DNA of 64,000 nt from Geothermobacter hydrogeniphilus (lineage in GTDB: Bacteria > Desulfobacterota > Desulfuromonadia > Desulfuromonadales > Geothermobacteraceae): positions 79,915 to 143,914 of the forward strand of contig NZ_NAAD01000007.1 in assembly GCF_002093115.1 (NCBI RefSeq). The letters run 5' to 3'. Position 1 is the first letter of the stretch. Each line of letters starts with the position of its first letter. Below, piece by piece: positions 53,563 to 62,179 of the stretch. Position numbers and translations under genes: made by a program. The notes under the pieces are model-generated. The model was not told the DNA's origin. It saw only the letters and a list, made by a program, of their open reading frames with translations, and did no database searches.

Positions 53563-53602
53563 GGCAGCTGATAAGGGGGCACCTGCCCCCTTATCAGCTG
53601 CC
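53563..53602. terminator. Perfect 18-bp stem hairpin after fadE
   Basis: GGCAGCTGATAAGGGGGC, loop ACCT, GCCCCCTTATCAGCTGCC is a perfect inverted repeat starting 4 bp after the fadE stop. It has no T-run, so it may be an mRNA stabiliser or processing site, not a complete intrinsic terminator. Confidence 0.75.
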
Positions 53603-53647
53603 TCACGGCTTTCCCCTGCTGCCTGCATTGGATATTGCAGTAATCAC

Positions 53648-54595
53648 ATGACCGCCATCGTCCAGCATACTTTTGATACGCCGTACCCGGTTGGCGAAGT
53701 ACACTGCTACAGTGCCGAACTGAACGGAGAGTTGACCCTGTTTGATACCGGCCCGCCCTTTCCGGAGGTGAAGGCGGCGCTCAGGGAACAGCTTGATCTT
53801 CCGCGGTTGCGCCAGGTTTTCTGCACCCATTGCCATGTCGATCATTACGGTCTGGCGGCCTGGCTGGAAGAGGAATACGGGGCGACCATTTATGTACCCT
53901 ATCGGGATGCGTTGAAAATCAAGCGCCACGCCGAACGGTTGCCGGCCATCGGCGAACTGCTCTACCAGAGCGGCTTCTCCCGTGACTACATTGAGAGTTA
54001 CCGCAGCATCATGGAGGACGGAACAGTTTTTCCACGATTTCCGCGGCGGATGGAGGTGGTCGAGGAGTCTGATTTGCCGGAGCGGCTCGGTTTTGAGGTT
54101 CTTCCCTGCCCGGGTCATTCCCAGTCCGACCTGATCTATGCCACAGACAGCTGGGCGGTTACCGGGGATGTGCTGCTGGAGGGAATATTTCAGTCGCCGT
54201 TGTTTGATGTCGATCTGGAAACCGGAGAGCGGTTCAACAACTATCAGGCCTACTGTTGCTCCCTGGCCAATCTCGGCCGGTTGCGTGGTCGTCGGATTTG
54301 TCCCGGTCACCGCAGGACAGTGGCCAGTGTCGACGGGGTGATTCTCTTCTACATCGGCAAATTGCTGGAACGGACTGCCCGTGTACTCCCGCAGTTGGGA
54401 GAAGGCAATCTGGCAGAAATTGTCCAGCGGTTGTTCGGTGAGATGGTGAGCAGCCCGTTTCACCTCTATCTGAAGGCCTCGGAAGTGGCGTTCATGCAGG
54501 ATTTCCTGGCCGATCCCGGGCGTCTGAAAACCGCTCTGCAGGGCATCGGCCTGTTCGCGCCGCTGGAAGATGCGTTTGCGCGGGTGGTTAAGTGA
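53648..54595 (+). CDS. Metallo-beta-lactamase-fold hydrolase
   Basis: From ATG 53648 the 315-residue protein has the metal-binding THCHVDHYG motif, LPCPGHSQSDLIY with the third-site histidine, TGDVLLEG with the bridging Asp, and ICPGHRRTV with the last histidine, then a helical C-terminal domain. Substrate unknown; its position in the fad locus suggests a thioester or similar hydrolase. A second, different MBL protein lies at 59972. No strong ribosome site precedes the ATG. Confidence 0.85.
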   Translation: MTAIVQHTFDTPYPVGEVHCYSAELNGELTLFDTGPPFPEVKAALREQLDLPRLRQVFCTHCHVDHYGLAAWLEEEYGATIYVPYRDALKIKRHAERLPAIGELLYQSGFSRDYIESYRSIMEDGTVFPRFPRRMEVVEESDLPERLGFEVLPCPGHSQSDLIYATDSWAVTGDVLLEGIFQSPLFDVDLETGERFNNYQAYCCSLANLGRLRGRRICPGHRRTVASVDGVILFYIGKLLERTARVLPQLGEGNLAEIVQRLFGEMVSSPFHLYLKASEVAFMQDFLADPGRLKTALQGIGLFAPLEDAFARVVK

Positions 54596-54632
54596 AAACC
54601 TAGTTTTGCCGTCAAGAAGGTCAAAAACTCAT

Positions 54633-54743
54633 TTAACGGAGAGGCGGAGAGGAGCAGAGAAGGAGAGGAAATCTTTTGGGTTTAAAACCAAAATCGTTTT
54701 TGGTTTTCTCTGCGTCCTCTCCCTCTCTGCGACTCTCCGTTAA
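54633..54743. repeat. GGAGAG/CTCTCC long hairpin between the MBL gene and fadH
   Basis: TTAACGGAGAGGCGGAGAGG on the left faces CCTCTCCCTCTCTGCGACTC and TCCGTTAA on the right, and the middle AAAACCAAAA..TTTTGGTTTT forms the loop stem. The result is a hairpin of over 100 bases without a gene. Directly after it (54750-54788) lies a CTTGGCGCCCTTGGCGCC stretch resembling half of the CCAAG elements. Confidence 0.78.
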
Positions 54744-54809
54744 AAAAAGGTTTTCTTGGCGCCCTTGGCGCCTTGGCGGCCCAAAAGATTTGATTTGAAG
54801 GATTTCGAT

Positions 54810-56804
54810 ATGACTGACCCCCTGTTCCAACCGTTGACCATCGGCTCTCTGCAGTTGAAGAACCGTATCATCATGCCGGCCATGCATCTGAACATGGCCG
54901 ATGATTATCGGGTCTCCGAGCAGTTGCTGGCCTTTTATGCCGAGCGGGCTGCCGGAGGGGCGGGACTGATCAGTTGCGGCTATGCCGGTGTTGATGAGTT
55001 GGCGGCGCATCCGGGGCATATCGGCGTCCATGACGACGCTTTTATCCACGGGCTGAAACGGCTGGCCGAAACCATCCAGGCCGGCGGCGCCCGGGCCGCA
55101 CTGCAGATCAACCATGCCGGACGCTATAATCATTCCATGCTGACCGGTGGCAAACAGCCGGTCGCGCCCTCGGCGGTACCGTCGCGGATGACCGGCGAGA
55201 CTCCCCGCGAGTTGAGTCTCGATGAAATCGAAGAATTGATCAACGCCTTTGCCGAAGCCGGCCGGCGGGTGGCTGAAGCGGGGTTTGATGCTGTCGAGGT
55301 TCTGGCCGGGACCGGGTACATCATCAGCTCCTTTCTCTCTCCTCTGACCAATCGTCGCGAGGATGCCTGGGGCGGAACGCGGGAGAACCGGATGCGATTC
55401 GGTCTCGAAGTGGTCCGGCGGGTCAAGCAGGCCTGCGGACTGCCGCTGATCGTACGCCTCAACGGCAACGACTTCATGCCCCAGGGGATTGGTCGTGAAA
55501 CACTGCAGCAGTTTGCCGCCGCGCTGGTTGAGGCCGGGGCCGATGCCCTGAGCATCAATGTCGGCTGGCACGAGGCGCAGATGCCGCAGATCGTGACCAA
55601 GGTTCCGCGCGGAGCTTTTGCCTACCTGGCTCGCGGCATCCGTGAGCGGGTCGCGGTGCCGGTCATTGCCGGACACCGGATTAATGATCCGGGCAACGCC
55701 CGGGACCTGCTTGACCAGGGCTGGTGCGACGCGGTCGCCATGGGGCGGGCGTTGATTGCCGATCCGCAGCTGCCGAACAAGGCACTGCGGGGGCGGGAGG
55801 ACGAGATTATCCACTGTGTCGCCTGCGGTCAGGGTTGCTTCGATGCCCTGTTCCGTTTTCAGCATGTTGAGTGCCTCTGCAATCCACGCGCCGGTCATGA
55901 GTTGGAAGCCTCACCACAGTCGACGCAGTCGTTGCGGGTGTTGGTGGTCGGCGGGGGCGCCGGCGGCATGACAGCAGCCATCGCCGCGGCACGCCAGGGT
56001 CACCGGGTTACCCTCTACGAGGCAGAGTCAAGGCTTGGGGGGCAACTCGATCTGGCCGGGGCGCCTCCCGGTCGGGAGGAATTTTCGCTTCTCGCCCGGG
56101 ATCTGGCGCGGCAGGTTGGTGAGGCTGGAGTTGAGGTGATCCTCGGACGTCGGGTTGACGCTGAACTGCTGCGTCGGGAATCCCCCGACCGGGTGGTTCT
56201 TGCCACCGGCGGTTGTCCGCAGGCGCCGCCGATTCCCGGTTGTGACCTGCCGCACGTGATTCAGGCCTGGGATCTGCTCCGCGGGAAGGTGTCTACCGGC
56301 AGCAGAGTTGTCATCATCGGTGGTGGCGCAGTCGGAGTCGAGTCGGCCCTGTTGCTTGCAGAGCAGGGGACTCTGCCGGCTGAAACTCTCAAATTTCTGC
56401 TGGTGCATCGGGCCGAAGACCCTGAAGAACTTTACCGGCTGGCGACTTCCGGCAGCAAGCAGGTCACCCTGGTTGAAATGCTTGACAAACTGGGGCGCAA
56501 TTTCGGCAAGACCACCCGCTGGACCATGCTGCAGGACCTGAAACGTTATGGAGTTCAGTGCCGTACCGGTACCAGGGTCGAGGCGATTACGGAAGAAGGG
56601 GTGGTGGTTGCCGGAGAAACAGGGCCGGAATTGCTGCCGGCCGATACGGTCGTGATGGCGGTTGGAACCCGGGCTGACAACCCGTTGCAGCAGGTCTGCG
56701 AGGATCTCGGCATTGCCTGTCGGGTGATCGGTGACGCGAACAAGCCGGCGATGGTTTTTGATGCCGTCCACCAGGGTTACCGGGCCGGGCGGGAGGTCGC
56801 ATGA
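54810..56804 (+). CDS. fadH: 2,4-dienoyl-CoA reductase-like flavo/Fe-S enzyme
   Basis: The 664-residue protein has an old-yellow-enzyme FMN barrel (LKNRIIMPAMHLNMADD, ALQINHAGRYNHSM, FLSPLTNRREDAWGG), a [4Fe-4S] cysteine set (CVACGQGC...CLCNP, ~330-352), and tandem Rossmann folds for FAD and NAD(P) (RVLVVGGGAGGMTAAIAAA and RVVIIGGGAVGVESALLLA). It matches E. coli FadH in length and order and would handle polyunsaturated acyl-CoAs. The start at 54810 follows GAAGGA. It overlaps the next gene by 4 bases. Confidence 0.9.
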   Translation: MTDPLFQPLTIGSLQLKNRIIMPAMHLNMADDYRVSEQLLAFYAERAAGGAGLISCGYAGVDELAAHPGHIGVHDDAFIHGLKRLAETIQAGGARAALQINHAGRYNHSMLTGGKQPVAPSAVPSRMTGETPRELSLDEIEELINAFAEAGRRVAEAGFDAVEVLAGTGYIISSFLSPLTNRREDAWGGTRENRMRFGLEVVRRVKQACGLPLIVRLNGNDFMPQGIGRETLQQFAAALVEAGADALSINVGWHEAQMPQIVTKVPRGAFAYLARGIRERVAVPVIAGHRINDPGNARDLLDQGWCDAVAMGRALIADPQLPNKALRGREDEIIHCVACGQGCFDALFRFQHVECLCNPRAGHELEASPQSTQSLRVLVVGGGAGGMTAAIAAARQGHRVTLYEAESRLGGQLDLAGAPPGREEFSLLARDLARQVGEAGVEVILGRRVDAELLRRESPDRVVLATGGCPQAPPIPGCDLPHVIQAWDLLRGKVSTGSRVVIIGGGAVGVESALLLAEQGTLPAETLKFLLVHRAEDPEELYRLATSGSKQVTLVEMLDKLGRNFGKTTRWTMLQDLKRYGVQCRTGTRVEAITEEGVVVAGETGPELLPADTVVMAVGTRADNPLQQVCEDLGIACRVIGDANKPAMVFDAVHQGYRAGREVA

Positions 56805-57322
56805 AGGGCTTTGCATCGCTGCCCGGGCTGCTTGCCGGGGCTCGTCGGTCGCGATTCCGTCTCTGGTTGTTGAATCTGATGCTCGGTCGTATGATTCCTT
56901 TCAACCGGCCGCATGGTGTCCGGGTGCTGGCTCTCGATGAAAACCGGGTGCAGACCACGGCACCTTACCGGAAACGGAATCAGAATCATCTGCGCGGCAT
57001 CCACGCCTGCTGTATTGCCACGGTGGCGGAGTTCTCCTCGGGTCTGCTGTTTCTCTCCAGGCTCAACCCGAACCGTTATCGGCTGATCATGGCCAAGCTG
57101 GAGATCGATTACCACTACCAGGCCAAGGGGGCGATCGTCGCGACGACCAGCTTGACTGACGAAGAATTGAAGGCACGGGTTCTTAAGCCTCTGGCGGATG
57201 TGGATAAAATACAGACCACGCTGCCGACCGAGGTGCATGATCGGCAGGGGCGTCTGGTCGCCACCGCGCTGGTGACCTGGCAGATCAAGTCCTGGGACAA
57301 AGTGCGAACCAGGGTCGACTGA
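56801..57322 (+). CDS. DUF4442 hotdog-fold protein (thioesterase-like)
   Basis: The 173-residue protein shows MIPFNRPHGVRVLALDENRV, RNHLRGIHACCIATVAEFSS-type core (here QNHLRGIHACCIATVAEFS) and ITTSLTDEE-like strands, the pattern of DUF4442 hotdog proteins related to PaaI thioesterases. It is coupled to fadH by an ATGA overlap. A role in acyl-CoA hydrolysis is inferred from fold and context only. Confidence 0.8.
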   Translation: MKGFASLPGLLAGARRSRFRLWLLNLMLGRMIPFNRPHGVRVLALDENRVQTTAPYRKRNQNHLRGIHACCIATVAEFSSGLLFLSRLNPNRYRLIMAKLEIDYHYQAKGAIVATTSLTDEELKARVLKPLADVDKIQTTLPTEVHDRQGRLVATALVTWQIKSWDKVRTRVD

Positions 57323-57417
57323 CCCTGTTGTTTGCTACATTTATTTATGTCTGGCTTCGTGTGGAATCCGCTGCCAGGCGACATTCTAGCCGGCTCCAGG
57401 GGGGCCAGGAGGTGGAG

Positions 57418-57975
57418 ATGAAGAGGCTCATCGTATTGCTGGTTCTGTTTCTGGGTTGGGCAGGGATGGCCCAGGCGATTGAAGTGGCCGGTGTCAAACT
57501 CGCTCCGCAGGTGCAGGTTGCCGGGGAAACCCTCAATCTCAATGGCTATGGCATCCGCAAGAAATTCTTTTTCAAGATCTACGTCGGTTCTCTCTATACG
57601 GCGCAGAAGGTGGCCAGTGCCGAGCAGGCTGTCAAGGCACCGGGCGGCAAGCTGATCCGCATGGATTTTCTTTACAGCAAGGTGGCCAAACACAAAATTG
57701 TCGACGCCTTTGCCGAAGGGTTTGAGAACAACAGCCCCGAGATGGCCGACAGTGCCGCCGCCAAGGCCTTTCTGGGCTGGTTCGACGCTGATTTCATCGA
57801 AGGGGACCAGGTGGATCTGGCCATCGCTGCCGATGGTACGGTCAGCGTCAGTCACAACGGTCGTCCCCTCGGCAGTGTCAAGTCTCCCGAACTTGCCCGC
57901 GGCGTACTGCTGATCTATCTCGGCAAGGATCCGGCCGATGACGATATGAAGGACGGGATGCTCGGCCGGGATTGA
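57418..57975 (+). CDS. Exported chalcone-isomerase-fold protein
   Basis: From ATG 57418 (CAGGAGG upstream) the 185-residue protein has a signal peptide (LIVLLVLFLGWAGMAQA), then VAGVKLAPQVQVAGETLNLN, GYGIRKKFFFKIYVGSLYT and FVDGFEKNS-like segment (here FAEGFENNSPEM), matching the bacterial chalcone-isomerase-like (CHI-fold) family. Eukaryotic relatives bind fatty acids; a periplasmic lipid-linked role fits the neighbourhood but is not shown. A terminator follows. Confidence 0.85.
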   Translation: MKRLIVLLVLFLGWAGMAQAIEVAGVKLAPQVQVAGETLNLNGYGIRKKFFFKIYVGSLYTAQKVASAEQAVKAPGGKLIRMDFLYSKVAKHKIVDAFAEGFENNSPEMADSAAAKAFLGWFDADFIEGDQVDLAIAADGTVSVSHNGRPLGSVKSPELARGVLLIYLGKDPADDDMKDGMLGRD

Positions 57976-58072
57976 TAAGACCATTCTCCCAGGTACCGTT
58001 CCGGACCTCTCTCCATCCTGAATGCAAAATAGATTCAGGGCCATGTCTCCGGTACGTTACTCTCCTTGTTAT

Positions 58073-58099
58073 GGGGGCCGATACGGCCCCCGCTTTTTT
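58073..58099 (+). terminator. Rho-independent terminator
   Basis: GGGGGCCG, loop ATA, CGGCCCCC followed by GCTTTTTTT ends the fadH-DUF4442-chalcone isomerase transcript, about 100 bp after the last stop codon. The rest of the 57976-58266 gap shows no gene. Confidence 0.92.
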
Positions 58100-58266
58100 A
58101 CTGAATTCAAGTCTGTTTTGTCACGAGCCCCAGGCAGGGACCCAGAAGATAATTGCAGATCCTTGTTATGCAACGATGGGTGATGAAACCTTCCGTTTAG
58201 TCTTCTTTCATGTCTCCGCCACTCGGTGGCCAGCTGCTTTTGGCTATATTTCGAAAGGTACAGCCA

Positions 58267-59967
58267 ATGCTCCTGTTTAATCCGCACGACGACCATCGTA
58301 ACCATGCCGATGCCCGCTCACGGCAGATCGTCGAGAAGACCATTGCTTTCTTCGAAAAGAAAGGCCTGAAGAAGATCAAGGAAGACGACCAGGCGATGGT
58401 CTGGTACGAGGACTTTCTCGAATTCGTCAAAGAAGAGGAGGTCTTTGCCGATTTGCTTACTCCGCAAGCGTATGCTGGCGAGAATGGTCGTTGGGATATG
58501 TGGCGGATCAGCCATTTCAACGAAGTGCTGGCTTTTTATGGACTCTGCTACTGGTACACTTGGCAGGTCAGCATTCTCGGCCTGGGGCCGATCTGGATGG
58601 GGGAGAACGAGGCCGTCAAGCGGCGTGCCGCGAAATTGCTGCGGGATGGGGGGATCTTTGCCTTCGGTCTGTCGGAGCAGGAGCACGGCGCCGATCTTTA
58701 CAGCTCCGAGATGACCCTGGTGCCGCAGGCCAATGGGACCTTTCTGGCCCGCGGCCGCAAATACTATATCGGTAACGGTAACTGCGCGGCACTGATTTCG
58801 ACCTTCGGCAAGATCGAGGGGAGCGGCGAGTATGTCTTCTTTGTCGTTGAAAGCGACCATCCGGCCTACGAATGTGTGCGGAAGATTGACACTTCGGGGG
58901 TACGTCAGGCTTATGTCGCCGAGTACGCCCTGCATGATTATCCGATTCGTGAGGAAGACATCCTGCTGCGTGGAGAAGCGGCCTGGAATGCGGCGCTCAA
59001 TACGATCAACATTGGCAAATACGAGCTCGGCTGCGCCTCCATCGGCATCGTCACCCATTGTCTCTATGAGGCGATCAATCACGCCGGAAGCCGTCAGCTC
59101 TACGGCATGACGGTGACCGATTTTCCGCATGTCAAACAGCTGTTTGTGGAAGTGTACGCCCGGCTGCATGCCATGAAGTTGTTTGCCATGCGGGCCGCGG
59201 ACTACCTGCGGGTTGCCTCCAGCGAGGATCGCCGTTATCTGCTCTTTAATCCCATTGTGAAAATGAAGGTCACCGGCGAGGGGGAGCGTTGCGTTGGACT
59301 GTTGCACGAGGTCATCGCCGCCAGGGGGTTCGAACAGCAGACCTGGTTCGAAATGGCCATCCGCGACATCGGCATGCTGCCGAAGCTTGAAGGGACCACC
59401 CATGTCAATATGGCGCTGATCCTCAAGTTCATCCAGAAGTATTTTTTCACTCCGGTCGATTATCCCGAGGTCCCACGCCAGGACCAGGCTGGAGATGATG
59501 GATACCTTTTCCGGCAACAGACCGGCAAACTCAAAGAGGTTCACTTTCCAGATTGGCGCAAGGCCTTCGCCGCTGTCGATCTGCCGAACGTGCGCATTTT
59601 TGTCGAGCAGGCCGAATTGTTGCGCCAGTTGTTGCTTGATGCTCCTCCGAATCGGGAGCAGCAGGCCGATTCAGGGTATATGCTTGCCGCCGGGGAACTG
59701 TTTACTCTGATCCCCTATGCCCAGCTGATTCTTGAAAATTCCGCCATCTACCAGCTGGATGATGAACTGCTCGACGTCATCTTTGCCTTGCTGGTGCGTG
59801 ATTTTGCCGGTTATGCCTTGCGGATGGTTGCCGAGCATGGCAACAGTGAAGTTCAAGAAGTGCTGTTCCGCCAGATGTTGAAAAAGCCGGTGCGGGACGA
59901 GGCGGGCTTCAACAAGGTCTGGCGACAGGTGCTGGAGCTCAAGGACTGCTACCGGATGTCTGACTAG
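58267..59967 (+). CDS. Second acyl-CoA dehydrogenase family protein
   Basis: The 566-residue protein is a diverged acyl-CoA dehydrogenase: AFGLSEQEHGADLYSSEM replaces the usual T.P..GSD block, INIGKYELGCASIGIVTHC and SRQLYGMTVTDFPHVKQ form the middle/C-terminal domains, and KLEGTTHVNMALILKF carries a glutamate at the usual catalytic position. About 130 residues follow the core. Start 58267 (MLLFNPHDDH) follows GAAAGG. It is set 4 bp before an MBL hydrolase gene. Substrate is unknown. Confidence 0.85.
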   Translation: MLLFNPHDDHRNHADARSRQIVEKTIAFFEKKGLKKIKEDDQAMVWYEDFLEFVKEEEVFADLLTPQAYAGENGRWDMWRISHFNEVLAFYGLCYWYTWQVSILGLGPIWMGENEAVKRRAAKLLRDGGIFAFGLSEQEHGADLYSSEMTLVPQANGTFLARGRKYYIGNGNCAALISTFGKIEGSGEYVFFVVESDHPAYECVRKIDTSGVRQAYVAEYALHDYPIREEDILLRGEAAWNAALNTINIGKYELGCASIGIVTHCLYEAINHAGSRQLYGMTVTDFPHVKQLFVEVYARLHAMKLFAMRAADYLRVASSEDRRYLLFNPIVKMKVTGEGERCVGLLHEVIAARGFEQQTWFEMAIRDIGMLPKLEGTTHVNMALILKFIQKYFFTPVDYPEVPRQDQAGDDGYLFRQQTGKLKEVHFPDWRKAFAAVDLPNVRIFVEQAELLRQLLLDAPPNREQQADSGYMLAAGELFTLIPYAQLILENSAIYQLDDELLDVIFALLVRDFAGYALRMVAEHGNSEVQEVLFRQMLKKPVRDEAGFNKVWRQVLELKDCYRMSD

Positions 59968-59971
59968 TATC

Positions 59972-60832
59972 ATGGGAGTTGTCCAGCGCATCCGCTATCA
60001 GGCGGTTGAAGGTCTGCGAGCCGGACGCTTCAATCGGGGGGTCAACACCGCGGCCACCTGTTATCGGCTCGGCAGCACTCTGATCGACAGCGGCTGCGCC
60101 AACCGCTGGCCCCAAGTGCGCAGCTTCGTTCGCGAGCAGCTGTTGCGACAGCTGCTGCTTACCCACCATCACGAGGACCATAGCGGCAACGCCGCGCGCA
60201 TTCAGCAGATGACCGGTGCCCGGGTCCTGGCTTCCGGCCTGGCGCTGCAGCCACTGGCCACTGGCTGGCGGCTGCGTCCCTACCAGCAGCTGCTGTTTGG
60301 CCGACCGCAACGCTTGATTGCCGAACCTGTCCCTGACCTGGTCGAACTGGAGGGGGGCTACCGCCTGCAGGTGATCGGCACTCCGGGACACGCCGACGAT
60401 ATGGTCTGCTATCTTGAAGCAGAACACGGCTGGCTGTTCAGTGGCGATCTGTTTGTCGGTGACCGGACCCGATTTCTGCGTCAGGATGAGGGCCTGGGGG
60501 AGCTGCTGGAGAGCCTGAGAAAAATCCTCACATGCGATTTTCAGATCCTCTTTTGCGCTCACCGGGGTGTGGTCAAAGACGGCAAGCGGGCAATTTCTGC
60601 CAAGCTGCAGCATCTGGAATCCCTCTGCGACAGCAGCCGGGAATTGTACCGTCAGGGTCTTCCCCCGGCGGAAATCTCTCGCCGCCTGCTCGGTCGTGAA
60701 GAGCTGGTCAGTCTGGTTACCGGTTATCATTTTTCCAAGCGCAATCTGATCCGGGCCTGTTTGCAGTTGGTCGAAAAGGTCGACCACGGAGTTGCAGAGT
60801 ACACCGGGGAGACCGAATTCCCGGGGAGGTGA
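59972..60832 (+). CDS. Metallo-beta-lactamase-fold hydrolase (second)
   Basis: The 286-residue protein has THHHEDHSGNAARI, VIGTPGHADDMVCYL, FSGDLFVGDR and FCAHRGVV, the full MBL metal-ligand set, and a C-terminal helical region. It begins 4 bp after the second acyl-CoA dehydrogenase stop and is probably cotranscribed. It is not a close copy of the MBL protein at 53648. Substrate unknown. Confidence 0.87.
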   Translation: MGVVQRIRYQAVEGLRAGRFNRGVNTAATCYRLGSTLIDSGCANRWPQVRSFVREQLLRQLLLTHHHEDHSGNAARIQQMTGARVLASGLALQPLATGWRLRPYQQLLFGRPQRLIAEPVPDLVELEGGYRLQVIGTPGHADDMVCYLEAEHGWLFSGDLFVGDRTRFLRQDEGLGELLESLRKILTCDFQILFCAHRGVVKDGKRAISAKLQHLESLCDSSRELYRQGLPPAEISRRLLGREELVSLVTGYHFSKRNLIRACLQLVEKVDHGVAEYTGETEFPGR

Positions 60833-60934
60833 GGAGAGGCTCGGGCTTGTCTTTTCAGCTGCTTTCTGAGTCTCTGGGCCAGGTGCCTTTCGGGAGACAG
60901 CGGACGGGCCTTGCCAGGAAACGGAGTCTTTCTC

Positions 60935-60964
60935 ACCTGCATCAGTGAGCTCATTGATGCAGGT
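60935..60964. promoter_or_regulatory. 30-bp palindrome upstream of the cysteine-rich ferredoxin gene
   Basis: ACCTGCATCA, GTGAGCTCAT, TGATGCAGGT reads as a palindrome with only the 11th and 20th bases unpaired. It ends 18 bp before the next start codon, near its ribosome site, so it could be an operator or an RNA hairpin. Confidence 0.6.
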
Positions 60965-60982
60965 CTCAGTCAAGGAGTAAGC

Positions 60983-62158
60983 ATGGGTCATCATGCCACC
61001 AGTAAAAGCAGTATCGTTCCCCTTATCGACCGGCTGAACAAGTATCCGATCGGCCTGGTGGATAATGAAAAGCTGCGTCGGATTCTGGCCATTCTTTTCA
61101 GTGAGGAAGAGGCCTTTGTCGCCTCCCGCTTTCCCCTGCACGAGGCGACGCTGGAGGAACTGGCCAGACTGACCGGTTGCCCACCGGAGCACCTGGAAAA
61201 GGTTCTTGACCGGATGGCGGACAAGGGGCTGGTGCTTGACATGCCCCATCGGGGGACAATCTACTACCTGCTGCTGCCCGGCTTGATCGGTTTCTTCGAG
61301 TTCAGCTTCATGAAACAGCGTGCCGACCTGCCCCTGGCGGAGCTGGCTCGGCTGATGAGTGACTATCTCTTCGAGGATCCGCAGCACGGCCAGGCGAGGG
61401 AATTCTTCGGCAGTAGGACGCCCCTGACCCGTTCACTGGCCTACGAAGAGACGGTTCCGGTCAGCTCAACCGTGACCAGCTATGAAGGCGCGCGTGAGAT
61501 TATCCGCAAGGCCGGCTATGGGGCGGTGGGGATGTGCTACTGCCGGCACAAGAAAGAGCACCTGGACGAGCATTGCAGCAAGGGTGCTCCGGTTGAAGGA
61601 ATCTGCATTTCGTTGGGCAACGCCGCCCGTTTCATGGTCCGGCGCGGTTTCGCCGAGGAGCGGAGTGTCGAGGAACTGCTGGCGGTGATCGACAATGCCC
61701 GTAAGCACAACCTTACCCATATCACCGACAATATCCGCCGCCAGCCGAGTTTTATCTGCAACTGCTGCTCCTGTTGCTGTGAACTGCTCGCCGGGGTGCA
61801 GGCCGGTTACCGGGACGGGATCGGCAAGACCGGACTGCTGGTGACGGTCGACGTTCAAGGCTGCGTCGGCTGCGGCCTCTGTGTCGGGGCCTGCAATGTT
61901 GCCGCTCTCAAGATTGTCAACACGGGAGTGGAAAAGCAGCGCAAGCTGGAGATCGCGGGCTCGGTCTGCCTTGGTTGCGGTGCCTGTGTCTCGGCGTGTC
62001 CGCACCAGGCGCTGAGCATGGTGGCGACAGCTGAGCCGGTTATTCCGGCCAGAAAGCGCGACCTGATGAAGCAAATCCTCAGGGAGAAGAAGCGCCTGGC
62101 GCCGTTCGTGGTGGATGGGGTCAAAAGAAAGGTGAAAAAGATCGTGACGAGAAAGTAG
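60983..62158 (+). CDS. Cysteine-rich 4Fe-4S ferredoxin with N-terminal winged-helix-like region
   Basis: From ATG 60983 (AAGGAG upstream) the 391-residue protein has an N-terminal helical, winged-helix-like part (LEELARLTGCPPEHLEKVLD, MADKGLVLDMPHRGTIYYLL), a middle region with MCYCRHKKEHLDEHC and the run CNCCSCCC (~275), and two C-terminal ferredoxin motifs, CVGCGLCVGACNV and CLGCGACVSACPH. It ends with a very basic tail. It is soluble. An electron-transfer or redox-sensing role is likely; partner unknown. It follows the MBL gene by 150 bp. Confidence 0.85.
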   Translation: MGHHATSKSSIVPLIDRLNKYPIGLVDNEKLRRILAILFSEEEAFVASRFPLHEATLEELARLTGCPPEHLEKVLDRMADKGLVLDMPHRGTIYYLLLPGLIGFFEFSFMKQRADLPLAELARLMSDYLFEDPQHGQAREFFGSRTPLTRSLAYEETVPVSSTVTSYEGAREIIRKAGYGAVGMCYCRHKKEHLDEHCSKGAPVEGICISLGNAARFMVRRGFAEERSVEELLAVIDNARKHNLTHITDNIRRQPSFICNCCSCCCELLAGVQAGYRDGIGKTGLLVTVDVQGCVGCGLCVGACNVAALKIVNTGVEKQRKLEIAGSVCLGCGACVSACPHQALSMVATAEPVIPARKRDLMKQILREKKRLAPFVVDGVKRKVKKIVTRK

Positions 62159-62179
62159 CTCTGCCGGGTTGCGCTCGGC

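Noticed and set aside
57972..58280. 102-codon plus-strand frame between the chalcone-isomerase-like gene and the second acyl-CoA dehydrogenase
   Set aside because: It runs through a strong terminator and shows no recognisable sequence feature.
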